The notes under the pieces were generated by a model. That model saw nothing but the letters and a program-made list of their open reading frames with translations. It did no database searches and had not been told where the DNA came from. Position numbers and translations under genes: made by a program. Shown piece by piece: positions 25,618 to 34,811 of a DNA stretch of 35,389 nt. Position 1 is the stretch's first letter. Every line of letters begins with the position of its first letter. The DNA is from JADKIH01 sp031367345 (GTDB lineage: Bacteria; Bacteroidota; Bacteroidia; AKYH767-A; 2013-40CM-41-45): assembly GCA_031367345.1 (NCBI GenBank), contig JANLPR010000023.1:1-35389 (forward strand), written 5' to 3'.

Positions 25618-25659
25618 TTAAAAACGAAACGCCCTTCCTGAATGTTCTCAGAAAGGGCG
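25618..25659 (-). terminator. strong intrinsic terminator of the fatty-acid operon
   Basis: CGCCCTT (25630-25636) pairs with AAGGGCG (25653-25659), with an inner CTGA/TCAG extension, followed on the minus strand by a T-rich stretch (TTTCGTTTTT). It lies 21 bases after the last gene of the operon. Confidence 0.85.
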
Positions 25660-25679
25660 CACAAAAGTAGTTTTCTTGC

Positions 25680-27476
25680 TTAAAAACAGTATTTATTTTC
25701 AGTTAAAAGCTTCGCTGCAATGATTCTCCTCGACTCTTTTACATTGAGAGGATTTACTTTGGTAAAACGTTTAAGTCCCATTAACATCATTCGTTGCTCA
25801 TCGCCTTCAGCAAAAGATCCAATAGCGTCTTTCCCTGCTTTGTGAATTTTGTCAGCGGCATCATACAAATATATACGCATCATTTCAAGTTGTTCTTTTG
25901 ATGCTTCAACACCTTTAATACTCACAATTTTTTCAACTCTCAACTGTATCGATTCACAAACATAAAGTTCAATCATCATATCAGCAATATTCATTAATAC
26001 TTCTTGCTCTTTTGCTAATTCCATCATTAGCTTTTGAACGGCTGCACCGGCAACAAGCAAAACTGCTTTTTTAAAATTCGCGATCACCTTTTTTTCTGCT
26101 GCAAACAATTCATCCGACTCATTACCAAATTCAGGAATAGACATCATCTCATTTGCAACAGCCGTTGCCGGCCCCATCAAATCTAGTTCGCCTTTCATTG
26201 CACGCTTCAACATCATATCGACAATGAGCATACGATTGATTTCATTTGTGCCTTCAAAAATTCTGTTGATACGCGAATCACGATACGATCTATCCATCGG
26301 AGCATCGGAGCTATACCCCATTCCTCCATATACCTGAACACCTTCGTCAACTACATAATCCAACACTTCACTGCCATGAACTTTAAGAATGGCTGCTTCA
26401 ACAGCAAACTGTTCAGCACCTTTTAATTTAGCGCGACCCTCTTCCATTCCACCGGCAACCAATTCATTGATTGCATCTTCTATATTCTGACTGCAACGGA
26501 AAATAGCCGACTCGCAAGCAAAAATTCTAATGGCTTGTTCTGCCAACTTGAATCGGATAGCACCATACTTTGCAATTGGACGACCAAATTGCATCCGCTC
26601 ATTTGCATATTTAATTGACAAGGTAGAAACAAGCTTAGACCCACCTATAGCAGCACCAGCTAATTTTACACGGCCGAGATTTAAGATATTCACAGCTATT
26701 TTGAAGCCACTATTTCTTTCACTCAATAAATTTTCCAGAGGAACTATGCAATCATTAAAAAATACTTGACGAGTAGAACTTCCTTTAATACCCATTTTAT
26801 GTTCTTCAGGGTTCAATGTAATTCCCGGAAATATTTTCTCAACAATAAATGCACTTAGATTTTCATCGTTATCGATTTTTGCAAAAACAATAAAAACATC
26901 TGCGAAGCCTGCATTGGTGATCCACATTTTTTGTCCGTTGATAATATAATTTTTACCATCGGCAGAAAGTACAGCTTTTGTTTTCCCTGAATTGGCATCA
27001 GAGCCACTGCTCGGTTCTGTAAGACAATAAGCAGCTTTCCATTCGCCACTCGCAAGCTTTGGAATATATTTTTGCTTCTGCTCTTGCGTACCATAATACA
27101 AAATAGGCAGTGTTCCAATTCCTGTATGAGCAGCATAAGCTACGCTAAAAGAATGACCGGCACCTAAAAATTCGGTCGCTAACATTCCTGTAGTAAAATC
27201 TTTACCAAAGCCTCCAAACTGTTCAGGAATAGAAATCCCTAACAGTCCAAGCTCTCCGGCTTTTTCTATAATTGATTGCATCAACCCTTCTTCTTGTGCA
27301 TCAATGCGATCAAGATTTGGATAAACTTCAGCTTCTAGAAAATCTTTACACGTCTGAGCAATCATCAATTGTTCTTCTGTCCATTCTTCCGGAATGAAAA
27401 TATCATCTGCAGCAGTTACTTTAATTAAAAACTCTCCGCCTTTGATTGCTTTTTTTATCTCTTGCATTTCAATCAT
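25680..27476 (-). CDS. acyl-CoA dehydrogenase (FadE-like, long form)
   Basis: 598 residues, about 200 longer than short-form acyl-CoA dehydrogenases because of an additional helical C-terminal region. The core has AYCLTEPSSGSDANSG and MWITNAGFADVF (FAD/substrate binding), NERMQFGRPIAKYGAIRFKLA, VQVYGGMGYSSDAPMDRSYRD and RIFEGTNEINRM, all standard family signatures. It removes two hydrogens from acyl-CoA at C2-C3 (first step of beta-oxidation), passing electrons to an ETF that is not encoded here. Last gene of the five-gene operon, 20 bases after the thiolase. The ATG at 27476 is followed by an in-frame ATG nine bases on (27467); either is possible. Confidence 0.95.
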   Translation of the reverse strand: MIEMQEIKKAIKGGEFLIKVTAADDIFIPEEWTEEQLMIAQTCKDFLEAEVYPNLDRIDAQEEGLMQSIIEKAGELGLLGISIPEQFGGFGKDFTTGMLATEFLGAGHSFSVAYAAHTGIGTLPILYYGTQEQKQKYIPKLASGEWKAAYCLTEPSSGSDANSGKTKAVLSADGKNYIINGQKMWITNAGFADVFIVFAKIDNDENLSAFIVEKIFPGITLNPEEHKMGIKGSSTRQVFFNDCIVPLENLLSERNSGFKIAVNILNLGRVKLAGAAIGGSKLVSTLSIKYANERMQFGRPIAKYGAIRFKLAEQAIRIFACESAIFRCSQNIEDAINELVAGGMEEGRAKLKGAEQFAVEAAILKVHGSEVLDYVVDEGVQVYGGMGYSSDAPMDRSYRDSRINRIFEGTNEINRMLIVDMMLKRAMKGELDLMGPATAVANEMMSIPEFGNESDELFAAEKKVIANFKKAVLLVAGAAVQKLMMELAKEQEVLMNIADMMIELYVCESIQLRVEKIVSIKGVEASKEQLEMMRIYLYDAADKIHKAGKDAIGSFAEGDEQRMMLMGLKRFTKVNPLNVKESRRIIAAKLLTENKYCF

Positions 27477-27496
27477 ATTATAGTTGTTATACTTTA

Positions 27497-28675
27497 CTAA
27501 TTTAATAATTCAAAAATTCCGGCAGCACCTTGTCCGGTTCCTACGCACATCGTAACAATTCCATATTTCTGTTTACGACGACGTAATTCACTGAACAATT
27601 GCACTGATAATTTAGCTCCACTGCATCCTAGAGGATGGCCTAATGCAATTGCTCCTCCATTTACATTTACAATAGAAGGATCCATTTCTAATGTTCGCAA
27701 TACTGCTAATGATTGAGAAGCAAATGCTTCATTCAATTCAAACAAGTTGATATCTTTCAAATTCATATTTGCTCTTTTGAGAACTTTTGGAATAGCTTCT
27801 ATCGGACCAATTCCCATAATTCGCGGTTCTACTCCTGCAACGGCGTAATCTACCAGACGTGCAATGGGCTGAACATTTAATTTTTTCAACATTCGTTCAC
27901 TTACGATTATTACGAATGCTGCGCCATCACTTGTTTGCGAAGAATTTCCTGCGGTTACTGTACCTGCCGCATCAAAAACCGGTTTTAAGGTCGCCATTTT
28001 CTCAAGCGTCGAATCTGCACGTGGTCCTTCATCGGTATCTACAATAAACTCTTTCGTTTTTTTCTTTTCGTTTTCATCTAAAAATATTTCTTGAACTTTT
28101 ACAGGAACAATTTCATCTTTAAATTTTCCATCACGAATAGCTGCGGAAGCTTTCATATTAGAATCGTATCCAAATTTATCCTGATCTTCTCGAGAAACTT
28201 TATACTCACGCGCAACAGCTTCGGCAGTTAAGCCCATGCCCCAATAGTAGTCGGGCTTCTCTTGTACGTATTTTAAATTTGGTACAATTTTCCATCCACC
28301 AAATGGGATCGGTGACATTGATTCAACACCACCGGCAATAATACAATCGGCCATGCCGGCATGTATTTTCGCAGAAGCAATTGCAATTGTTTCTAACCCT
28401 GAAGCACAATATCTGTTCACCGTCATTCCCGGAACTTTTACGGTATCAAGTCCCATCAAAGAAACCATTCGGCCAATATTTAACCCTTGTTCAGCTTCAG
28501 GTGTAGCATTACCAACTATTACATCATCTACCTGTTCATTTTCTAATGATGGAACTGCGGCCATTAAATGTTTAATAACTTCAACTGCTAAATCATCGGG
28601 ACGCGTATTTCTAAAAACACCTTTAGGCGCTTTTCCAACGGCAGATCTAAATCCGGCAATTATATAAGCATTCAT
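27497..28675 (-). CDS. fadA: acetyl-CoA C-acyltransferase (3-ketoacyl-CoA thiolase)
   Basis: 392 residues, the normal thiolase length. The active-site Cys90 is in VNRYCASGLE. The second catalytic block has His347 (ALGHPLGCSG) and Cys377 (TMCVGTGQGAAG). It cleaves 3-ketoacyl-CoA with CoA to acetyl-CoA and a shortened acyl-CoA (last step of beta-oxidation). The operon partners encode the dehydrogenase, the hydratase/hydroxyacyl dehydrogenase and the acyl-CoA synthetase, so a degradative (FadA) rather than biosynthetic thiolase is most likely. Confidence 0.95.
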   Translation of the reverse strand: MNAYIIAGFRSAVGKAPKGVFRNTRPDDLAVEVIKHLMAAVPSLENEQVDDVIVGNATPEAEQGLNIGRMVSLMGLDTVKVPGMTVNRYCASGLETIAIASAKIHAGMADCIIAGGVESMSPIPFGGWKIVPNLKYVQEKPDYYWGMGLTAEAVAREYKVSREDQDKFGYDSNMKASAAIRDGKFKDEIVPVKVQEIFLDENEKKKTKEFIVDTDEGPRADSTLEKMATLKPVFDAAGTVTAGNSSQTSDGAAFVIIVSERMLKKLNVQPIARLVDYAVAGVEPRIMGIGPIEAIPKVLKRANMNLKDINLFELNEAFASQSLAVLRTLEMDPSIVNVNGGAIALGHPLGCSGAKLSVQLFSELRRRKQKYGIVTMCVGTGQGAAGIFELLN

Positions 28676-28694
28676 TCTTCTCTTCTTTAAATTG

Positions 28695-29381
28695 TTATTT
28701 CTTCGGACTGCCAGTTTTTACTGAAGTGTCAACAGCATTAGGAATTGGTTTTGCTCCGGGAATTGGAGTTGGCCCTCCCTTTTTATCAGCTACTTTTTTA
28801 TCTGCCGCTTTTTTATCCTCATCCGCTTTTTTCTTTACTGCTTCCATTTCCTCAACATTCATTCCATCCTTATAGGTGGCCTGACCAACAACAGTACCTT
28901 TTCTACTGTACGATTTCCAAACGCCATCTTTCCTTCCAAGTTTATAGCTGCCATCTTGACGAACTGTTCCATCTTCAAAATATTTTGTCCATTTCGAATC
29001 CTTTTTTCCATCCTTATACATACCTTCTAACTGAACTTGTCCGGAGAAAAAATATTTTGTGTACTGACCGTCCTTTACTCCTGCCAAATATTCCGTCTCT
29101 TCTCTGGGCTTACCATAACTATAAAATTTACGTTCAACGCCTTCTTTTTGGTCATTGACAAAATCTATTTCGGCAATTTTATCACCAAAAGTGTTGAAGA
29201 ACATCCACTGTCCTTGTTTTCGTCCGATCTCGTCGGTCTTGTTTCTGTGTTTCTCTTTTCCTGGAGCATATTTAGGCTTTTCTTCAAAACCTTGTGCAAT
29301 GATAAAAATCGGGAAAAGCATAGTGAGTAAGAACAATACTGCTCTTCGATTACTGACCATCTTCATAATGTTGAGTTTCAT
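28695..29381 (-). CDS. secreted MORN-like repeat protein with a Lys-rich tail
   Basis: 228 residues: a signal-like N-terminus (hydrophobic MVSNRRAVLFLLTMLFPIFIIAQ, possibly starting at the internal Met), then about six repeats of 20-24 residues of the type G-x-K-D-G-x-W-x-x-Y (GRKQGQWMFF, GKKDSKWTKYFEDG, GRKDGVWKSYSRKG) as in MORN/YwqK 'antitoxin' repeat proteins, and a charged Ala/Lys-rich tail (about 178-228, with Pro). No enzymatic motif is seen. The gene lies inside the beta-oxidation operon between the FadB/FadN-like gene (15 bases) and the thiolase (19 bases), so it is co-expressed with fatty-acid degradation. Its role is unknown; an envelope-associated or membrane-contact function is speculative. 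Confidence 0.75.
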   Translation of the reverse strand: MKLNIMKMVSNRRAVLFLLTMLFPIFIIAQGFEEKPKYAPGKEKHRNKTDEIGRKQGQWMFFNTFGDKIAEIDFVNDQKEGVERKFYSYGKPREETEYLAGVKDGQYTKYFFSGQVQLEGMYKDGKKDSKWTKYFEDGTVRQDGSYKLGRKDGVWKSYSRKGTVVGQATYKDGMNVEEMEAVKKKADEDKKAADKKVADKKGGPTPIPGAKPIPNAVDTSVKTGSPKK

Positions 29382-29396
29382 TTTATATGATGTCTA

Positions 29397-31796
29397 TTAA
29401 TTTCTTAGTGGTTTACCTGATGTTAATATACTTTGTATGCGTTCAAGTGTTTTCTTTTCTGCACAAAGCGATAAAAAAGCTTCGCGTTCCAAATCTAATA
29501 AATACTGTTCTGATACCATTGTGTAGCCTGACAAATCACCACCACAAAGTACATAAGCTAATTTTTGTGATATTTTTTGATCGTGTTTCGAAATAAAATT
29601 TCCTGATTGCATAGAATTTGCTCCAGCATAAAACATTGCGAGCCCGCTTTTACCAAGAACTTTAATATCTTTTCTCTGCACCGGACACGTATAACCTTCG
29701 TCGGCCATTTCAATCACTGCTCGTTTGGCTTCTGTAATTACTCTCGATGGATTCATTACGACCTCATCTCGTCCTTGCTTTAATATTTTAAGATCGAAGG
29801 CCTCCCATGCGCTCGTAGAAACTTTAGCCATAGCTATATTCAAAAAATATTCTTTCAGTATATTCTCATCGATGGCTCCTTCCGTATATGCATCACTTGC
29901 TCGCAAAGCAAATTCTTTACTTCCCCCACCACCCGGAATTAATCCTACTCCGAATTCTACCATCCCAATGTATGTTTCTGCCGAAGCCACTACTTTATCG
30001 GCATGCAAAGACATTTCGCAACCACCACCAAGTGTAAGTGCATGCGGGCCTACAACAACAGGAATGTTACTATACCGTACTTTCATATTCATGTTTTGAA
30101 AAGCACGAATGGCCATATCAATTTCATCATACTCCTGATCAATAGCTAACATAAAAATCATAGCTAGATTCGCTCCGGCAGAAAAATTTTGTCCTTCGTT
30201 TGCAATTACTAATCCACGAAAATCTTTTTCAGCTATTTCAATTGCTTTGTTAACGCCTTGAATAACTTCTCCACCAATAGTATTCATCTTCGTATGAAAT
30301 TCCAAATTCAATACGCCATCGCCAAGATCCAAAAGTGTACAGCCTTGATTTTTCCAGACTATTTTTTCTCTGTTGGCATCGAGCAAAATAAAATTCTCGG
30401 AGCCTGGTTTTAATTTATAATTTCCTTCTACACTATAATAATATAATTGAGAAGTACGGTACTGATAAAAATCTTTATTCCCTTTCTGAACAAAATCTTT
30501 TACCCAAGGAGCAACTTGATGTCCCGATTTTTCCATCACGGAAAGAACATCTGCTACGCCAAGAATATTCCAAATCTGGAATGGCCCTAACTCCCAGCCA
30601 AAGCCTGCGCAAATTGCATCATCAATTTTATACAACTCTTCTGCAATTTCAGGAATGCGATGTGATATGTAAGCAAACAAACTGCAAAAAGATTCACGAT
30701 AAAATTCACCTGCTTTATCTTTTCCGTTAAATAATATTTTGACCCTGTCTTTAAAATTATCAATCGCCTTTGTTTGATCGAGCGTAGCAAATTTTACTTT
30801 CGACTTTGGCACATACTCAAATGTTTTAAGGTCGAGTGTCAAGATCTCACTCTTTCCACTTGCACTTTTTACTTTCTTGTAAAACCCTTGTTTTGTTTTA
30901 TCACCAAACCATTTTTGTTCAACCATCTTCTGAACATAAGAAGGCAACTTAAATAAGTCTCGCGATTCATCATTCGGACATCTATCATAAACGTCGTTCG
31001 CTACTTTTACCAATGTATCTAAACCAACAACATCAGATGTGCGAAAAGTTGCTGATTTCGGTCTACCTAACACCGGACCTGTCAACTTATCAATCTCATC
31101 GATCGTAAGTCCCATTTTTTCTACCAGATGCAAGAGCGACATAATTGAATAAACTCCAATCCTGTTTGCAATAAACGCCGGTGTATCTTTGCAAATTACC
31201 GTTGACTTACCTAAATAGAGATCACCATAATTCTCTAAAAAAGAAATAACATCTTTATCCGTTTCATTCGTTGGAATAATTTCCAATAATCTTAAGTAAC
31301 GAGGGGGATTAAAAAAATGAGTTCCACAAAAATGCTTTTTGAAATCATCACTTCGCCCTTCTGTCATCAGATGAATAGGAATTCCTGAAGTATTGGAAGT
31401 TATCAATGTTCCAAGCTTTCTGTATTTCTCTACTTCGGTAAAAACCGATCGTTTAATATCGATATTTTCTATTACAGCTTCAAGAATCCAATCTGAAGCA
31501 GCAATATCTTTCATGTTATCATTAAAATTTCCGGTACGAATACGAGAAGCAAACGCTTTTTTATAAATAGAAGAAGGATTCGCTTTAAGAGTTGCTTGAA
31601 GAGCATCATTTACGATTCTATTTTTTACTCCCAGAGAATCGAGCGACAATCCTTTTTGCTTTTCAGCATCCATCAATTCTTTTGGAGAAATATCAAGCAA
31701 TAAAACTTCAACACCAATGTTTGCAAAATGACAAGCAATACGACTGCCCATAATTCCACTTCCCAAAACGGTAACTTTTTTAATAGCTCTTTTCAT
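29397..31796 (-). CDS. 3-hydroxyacyl-CoA dehydrogenase / enoyl-CoA hydratase fusion (FadN/FadB type)
   Basis: 799 residues, close to FadN of Bacillus in size and domain order. Residues 8-190 are an NAD-binding Rossmann domain (GSGIMGS at 12-18, catalytic His160 in GTHFFNPP). Residues about 190-400 are the C-terminal dehydrogenase domains. About 480-720 is a crotonase-like hydratase domain (ANEGQNFSAGANLAM, GGGCEMSLHADKVV, VEFGVGLIPGGGGSKE). Together these perform hydration of enoyl-CoA and oxidation of the 3-hydroxy intermediate. In E. coli FadB the order is reversed (hydratase first), so this is the FadN-like layout. It follows the synthetase gene by 17 bases. Confidence 0.93.
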   Translation of the reverse strand: MKRAIKKVTVLGSGIMGSRIACHFANIGVEVLLLDISPKELMDAEKQKGLSLDSLGVKNRIVNDALQATLKANPSSIYKKAFASRIRTGNFNDNMKDIAASDWILEAVIENIDIKRSVFTEVEKYRKLGTLITSNTSGIPIHLMTEGRSDDFKKHFCGTHFFNPPRYLRLLEIIPTNETDKDVISFLENYGDLYLGKSTVICKDTPAFIANRIGVYSIMSLLHLVEKMGLTIDEIDKLTGPVLGRPKSATFRTSDVVGLDTLVKVANDVYDRCPNDESRDLFKLPSYVQKMVEQKWFGDKTKQGFYKKVKSASGKSEILTLDLKTFEYVPKSKVKFATLDQTKAIDNFKDRVKILFNGKDKAGEFYRESFCSLFAYISHRIPEIAEELYKIDDAICAGFGWELGPFQIWNILGVADVLSVMEKSGHQVAPWVKDFVQKGNKDFYQYRTSQLYYYSVEGNYKLKPGSENFILLDANREKIVWKNQGCTLLDLGDGVLNLEFHTKMNTIGGEVIQGVNKAIEIAEKDFRGLVIANEGQNFSAGANLAMIFMLAIDQEYDEIDMAIRAFQNMNMKVRYSNIPVVVGPHALTLGGGCEMSLHADKVVASAETYIGMVEFGVGLIPGGGGSKEFALRASDAYTEGAIDENILKEYFLNIAMAKVSTSAWEAFDLKILKQGRDEVVMNPSRVITEAKRAVIEMADEGYTCPVQRKDIKVLGKSGLAMFYAGANSMQSGNFISKHDQKISQKLAYVLCGGDLSGYTMVSEQYLLDLEREAFLSLCAEKKTLERIQSILTSGKPLRN

Positions 31797-31813
31797 AATT
31801 CAATATCTTCAAT

Positions 31814-33577
31814 TTATTCTGAATACATTTTTTCAATCTGAGAAATGTACTTTTCATAAATTACTTTTCGTTTCAATTTTAATGTCGCTGTCAATTCTCC
31901 TGAATCAACAGTCCATTCTTTATTTAGCAGGTAAAATTTCTTGATCTGTTCGGAATGTCCAAATTCTTCATTGTATTGATGCACATCTTTTCCAATTCGC
32001 TCAATAATTTCTTTCATTTGAGCCATTTCTTCATTTGAAGTATATTTAATATCGTGCAACTCACACCACTTTTTCAAATGAGCAAAGTCGGGCACAATCA
32101 ATGCTGCCGGGAATTTTCTATTTTCACCCACAACCATGATCTGTTCAATAAACAACGACTCCTTAAACTTGTTTTCCAATGCTTGTGGAGCAACGTATTT
32201 TCCACCTGAAGTTTTGAAAATTTCTTTTTTGCGGTCGGTTATTTTTAAATAGTGATCTTCCACAAAACATCCGATATCACCTGTGTGAAACCATCCATTC
32301 GCATCAATTACTTCAGCGGTTAAGTCTGGTCGGTTAAAATAACCCAACATCACATTTGGACCTTTACAAAGTATTTCTCCGTCTTCTGCAATTTTCACTT
32401 CCACTCCTTTGATAACCGGACCTACAGTTCCAAACGCACTGCCACGAACTTCTAAATTATTTACTGTAATTACCGGAGAGGTTTCAGTAAGACCATAGCC
32501 TTCCAATACCGGAATTCCTGCCGACCAAAAAACTCTTGCCAGTCGTGGTTGCAAGGCCGCTCCTCCACTTACGATCACTCGAACATTTCCTCCAAGTGCT
32601 TCACGCCATTTTGAAAATATTATTTTGTTGGCTAATTTTAACTGCATTTCATAGAGCCAACCATTCTTGCCATCCTTTTCATATTTCAAGCCAAGGTCAA
32701 GCGCCCAAAAGAACAATGCACGCTTAATTCCTTTCAGCTCTTTTCCTTTGTCAACTATTTTATCATACACTTTTTCTAACAAGCGAGGTACAGTAGAAAA
32801 AACTTGCGGCTTTACTTCTTTCAGATTATCAGAAATCTTGTCCATGCTTTCGGCATAATAAATTGATACACCAATGAACATATAAAGATAAGTCAACATC
32901 CGTTCATAGCTGTGACAGAGCGGAAGAAAACTCAAGGCACGGTCATTTGGTCCAACAGGACACAAATGTTCGCTTGCCGTAATATTAGAAACGATATTGT
33001 TGTGAGAAAGCATTACTCCTTTTGGAGTACCTGTAGTCCCACTTGTATAAAGAATAGTTGCAAGATCTTTTGGCTCGACGGCTTTCATTCTTGCTTCAAT
33101 ATCAGAATCGCCGACTTTACCTTTTTCGATTAGCTCGAGATAATTTTTCACTCCTTCTAATTTATCGAAACTATATATATCTACTAATGAAGGCACTTTC
33201 GATTGAAGGTTTTTTACTTTTTCATACAACGCTTTGTCTCCTGCAATTATTATTTTGGCTTTGCAATCATTTAAAATAAAAGCAATCTCCGATTCTGAAA
33301 GTGTAGTGTAAATTGGAACATTTACAACGCCAATTTGCAACATACCCAAATCCATAATGTTCCATTCAGGACGATTCGCAGAAATAATTGAAATACAATC
33401 GCCTGCTTTTATTCCAATCGACAATAAACCTTTGCTTATATCACATCCTTGATTTATAAAATCATTGGTCGACCAACTTTTCCAATTACCATCGATTTTA
33501 GAAAGCAATGAATTATTTGTTGGAAATAATTCCTTTTGACGACGGTGAATATCAAAAATACGAGTTACGTTGACCAT
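31814..33577 (-). CDS. long-chain acyl-CoA synthetase (AMP-forming)
   Basis: 587 residues from the ATG at 33577. The phosphate-binding motif ILYTSGTTGTPKGV is at about residues 175-188. The adenine motif region reads LEGYGLTETSPVI, with WFHTGDIG and KITDRKKEIFKTSGGKYV as in FACL/FadD family enzymes. It activates free fatty acids to acyl-CoA with ATP and CoA and feeds the downstream beta-oxidation genes. An upstream in-frame TTG at 33622 would add 15 residues, but that TTG is the -33 promoter element, so 33577 is the start. First gene of the operon. Confidence 0.93.
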   Translation of the reverse strand: MVNVTRIFDIHRRQKELFPTNNSLLSKIDGNWKSWSTNDFINQGCDISKGLLSIGIKAGDCISIISANRPEWNIMDLGMLQIGVVNVPIYTTLSESEIAFILNDCKAKIIIAGDKALYEKVKNLQSKVPSLVDIYSFDKLEGVKNYLELIEKGKVGDSDIEARMKAVEPKDLATILYTSGTTGTPKGVMLSHNNIVSNITASEHLCPVGPNDRALSFLPLCHSYERMLTYLYMFIGVSIYYAESMDKISDNLKEVKPQVFSTVPRLLEKVYDKIVDKGKELKGIKRALFFWALDLGLKYEKDGKNGWLYEMQLKLANKIIFSKWREALGGNVRVIVSGGAALQPRLARVFWSAGIPVLEGYGLTETSPVITVNNLEVRGSAFGTVGPVIKGVEVKIAEDGEILCKGPNVMLGYFNRPDLTAEVIDANGWFHTGDIGCFVEDHYLKITDRKKEIFKTSGGKYVAPQALENKFKESLFIEQIMVVGENRKFPAALIVPDFAHLKKWCELHDIKYTSNEEMAQMKEIIERIGKDVHQYNEEFGHSEQIKKFYLLNKEWTVDSGELTATLKLKRKVIYEKYISQIEKMYSE

Positions 33578-33591
33578 AGTGGTAATCAATA

Positions 33592-33622
33592 CAAAATTAG
33601 GGACTTTGTAAAATGAGCCCAA
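33592..33622 (-). promoter_or_regulatory. Bacteroidota-type promoter of the fatty-acid operon
   Basis: On the minus strand TTG (33620-33622), 20 bases, TAATTTTG (33592-33599), an exact TAnnTTTG. It predicts a start of transcription only a few bases before the ATG at 33577, and therefore a very short leader. Confidence 0.7.
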
Positions 33623-33700
33623 AAAATGTACGTGGAGAAGTTGCCAAATTATACTTTTTAGCCATTCCTGATTCGAAAATCAATAATTTTTATCAAAGGT

Positions 33701-33769
33701 TTGTTAACAATTGAACGGTTAAAAGACAAAATGATTTTGAAAAAAAATCATGAAATAACGGTAGGTTTG
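33701..33769 (+). promoter_or_regulatory. promoter region of the nitronate monooxygenase-like gene with two palindromes
   Basis: TAGGTTTG (33762-33769) is an exact -7 box. A TTG lies 22 bases upstream (33737-33739), slightly long spacing. Two palindromes occur in the divergent gap to the fatty-acid operon: TTGTTAACAA (33701-33710, perfect) and ATGATTTT-GAAAA-AAAATCAT (33731-33751, perfect 8-base arms over the -33 zone). They are candidate operator sites for a regulator of the divergent genes; no regulator gene is in the window. Confidence 0.55.
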
Positions 33770-33791
33770 TAGATAGAACGAATTGATCGAT

Positions 33792-34811
33792 ATGGAATAC
33801 AAAAACAGCTTGACAGCTTCACTAAATTTGCGATTTCCGCTGGTTATGGCACCTATGTTTTTAGTAACCAATGCGCTCATGGTAAAAGAAGCTATGAACA
33901 TAGGCATTTTAGGTTGTTTCCCTTCGCTGAACTTTAGAGAAGAAGGGCTTTTGGAAAATGTACTCGATGAATTGAATGACCACTTGCGCTCCAGGCAAGG
34001 TCTACAGGGAAATTATGGTGTGAATGTTATTGTTCAAAAGGCAAACCCATGGGCACAAAAACACCTGGCAATCTGTTTATCGAAAAAAGCACCTGTCATC
34101 ATTACCTCATTGGGCAATCCGGCAGAAGCAATAAATGGCGCGCATGCTTACGGGGGAAAAGTTTTTTGCGACGTTACTAATATTAAACACGCAAGAAAAT
34201 GTGCTGACATGGGATGTGATGGATTTGTGGCCGTAGGACAAGGAGCAGGTGGGCACGCCGGACCTTATCCGGTGAGTATGCTTATCCAAGCTTTAAAAAA
34301 AGAATTCCCATCGTTTCCGATTTTAGCTGCGGGTGGAATTGCCAACGGAGCCACATTGCTAAGTGCAATTTCAGCAGGTGCATCAGTTGGCTATTGCGGA
34401 ACAATATTCATTGCAAGCACTGAAGCAGGTGTATCTACTGAATATAAAAACGCAATTGTTGACTCCAAGATGGAAGACATTGTATTAACAGAACGGATCA
34501 GCGGAACTCCTTGCACCGTTATCAATACTGAATTTGCTCAAAAGATTGGTACAAAACAAAATAGTTTTGAAAGATGGATGAGTAAAAATCCGAGGACAAA
34601 AAAATATTTTAAAATGATTATTCAACGTCGTGGTTTTACTTGGCTGGAAGAAGCAGTGAAACCGGGTAATTACAATAGTCTTTGGTGCGCAGGACAAACT
34701 GTTGAAATGATTAACGACATAAAACCTGTAAAAGAAATTGTAAGCACTATAATTGAAGAAATGGAAGATGCTTATGAAGAGTTGGCATTAAAGTTTAATT
34801 CAAACACATGA
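33792..34811 (+). CDS. nitronate monooxygenase / 2-nitropropane dioxygenase-like FMN protein
   Basis: 339 residues from the ATG at 33792 (the in-frame TTG nine bases earlier is unnecessary). TIM-barrel flavoprotein of the NPD family: the N-terminal LVMAPMFLVTNALM, phosphate-binding GQGAGGHAGP (His155) and ILAAGGIANGATLLSAISAGASVGYCG are all present. Such enzymes use FMN to oxidise nitronates; many homologues are of uncertain substrate, and in Bacteroidota they often sit beside lipid genes. The divergent beta-oxidation operon is 214 bases away. Its TGA overlaps the ATG of the following membrane-protein gene (ATGA at 34808-34811). Confidence 0.9.
   Translation: MEYKNSLTASLNLRFPLVMAPMFLVTNALMVKEAMNIGILGCFPSLNFREEGLLENVLDELNDHLRSRQGLQGNYGVNVIVQKANPWAQKHLAICLSKKAPVIITSLGNPAEAINGAHAYGGKVFCDVTNIKHARKCADMGCDGFVAVGQGAGGHAGPYPVSMLIQALKKEFPSFPILAAGGIANGATLLSAISAGASVGYCGTIFIASTEAGVSTEYKNAIVDSKMEDIVLTERISGTPCTVINTEFAQKIGTKQNSFERWMSKNPRTKKYFKMIIQRRGFTWLEEAVKPGNYNSLWCAGQTVEMINDIKPVKEIVSTIIEEMEDAYEELALKFNSNT

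Noticed and set aside
29037..29400. Plus-strand frames opposite the MORN-like gene with hydrophobic stretches
   Set aside because: They are antisense readings of the Lys/Gly-rich repeats; no promoter or start context, and the minus-strand gene fits the operon spacing.
33578..33622. TTG start adding 15 residues to the acyl-CoA synthetase
   Set aside because: That TTG is the -33 element of an exact Bacteroidota promoter and the -7 box lies between it and the ATG at 33577; the added residues do not match the family.
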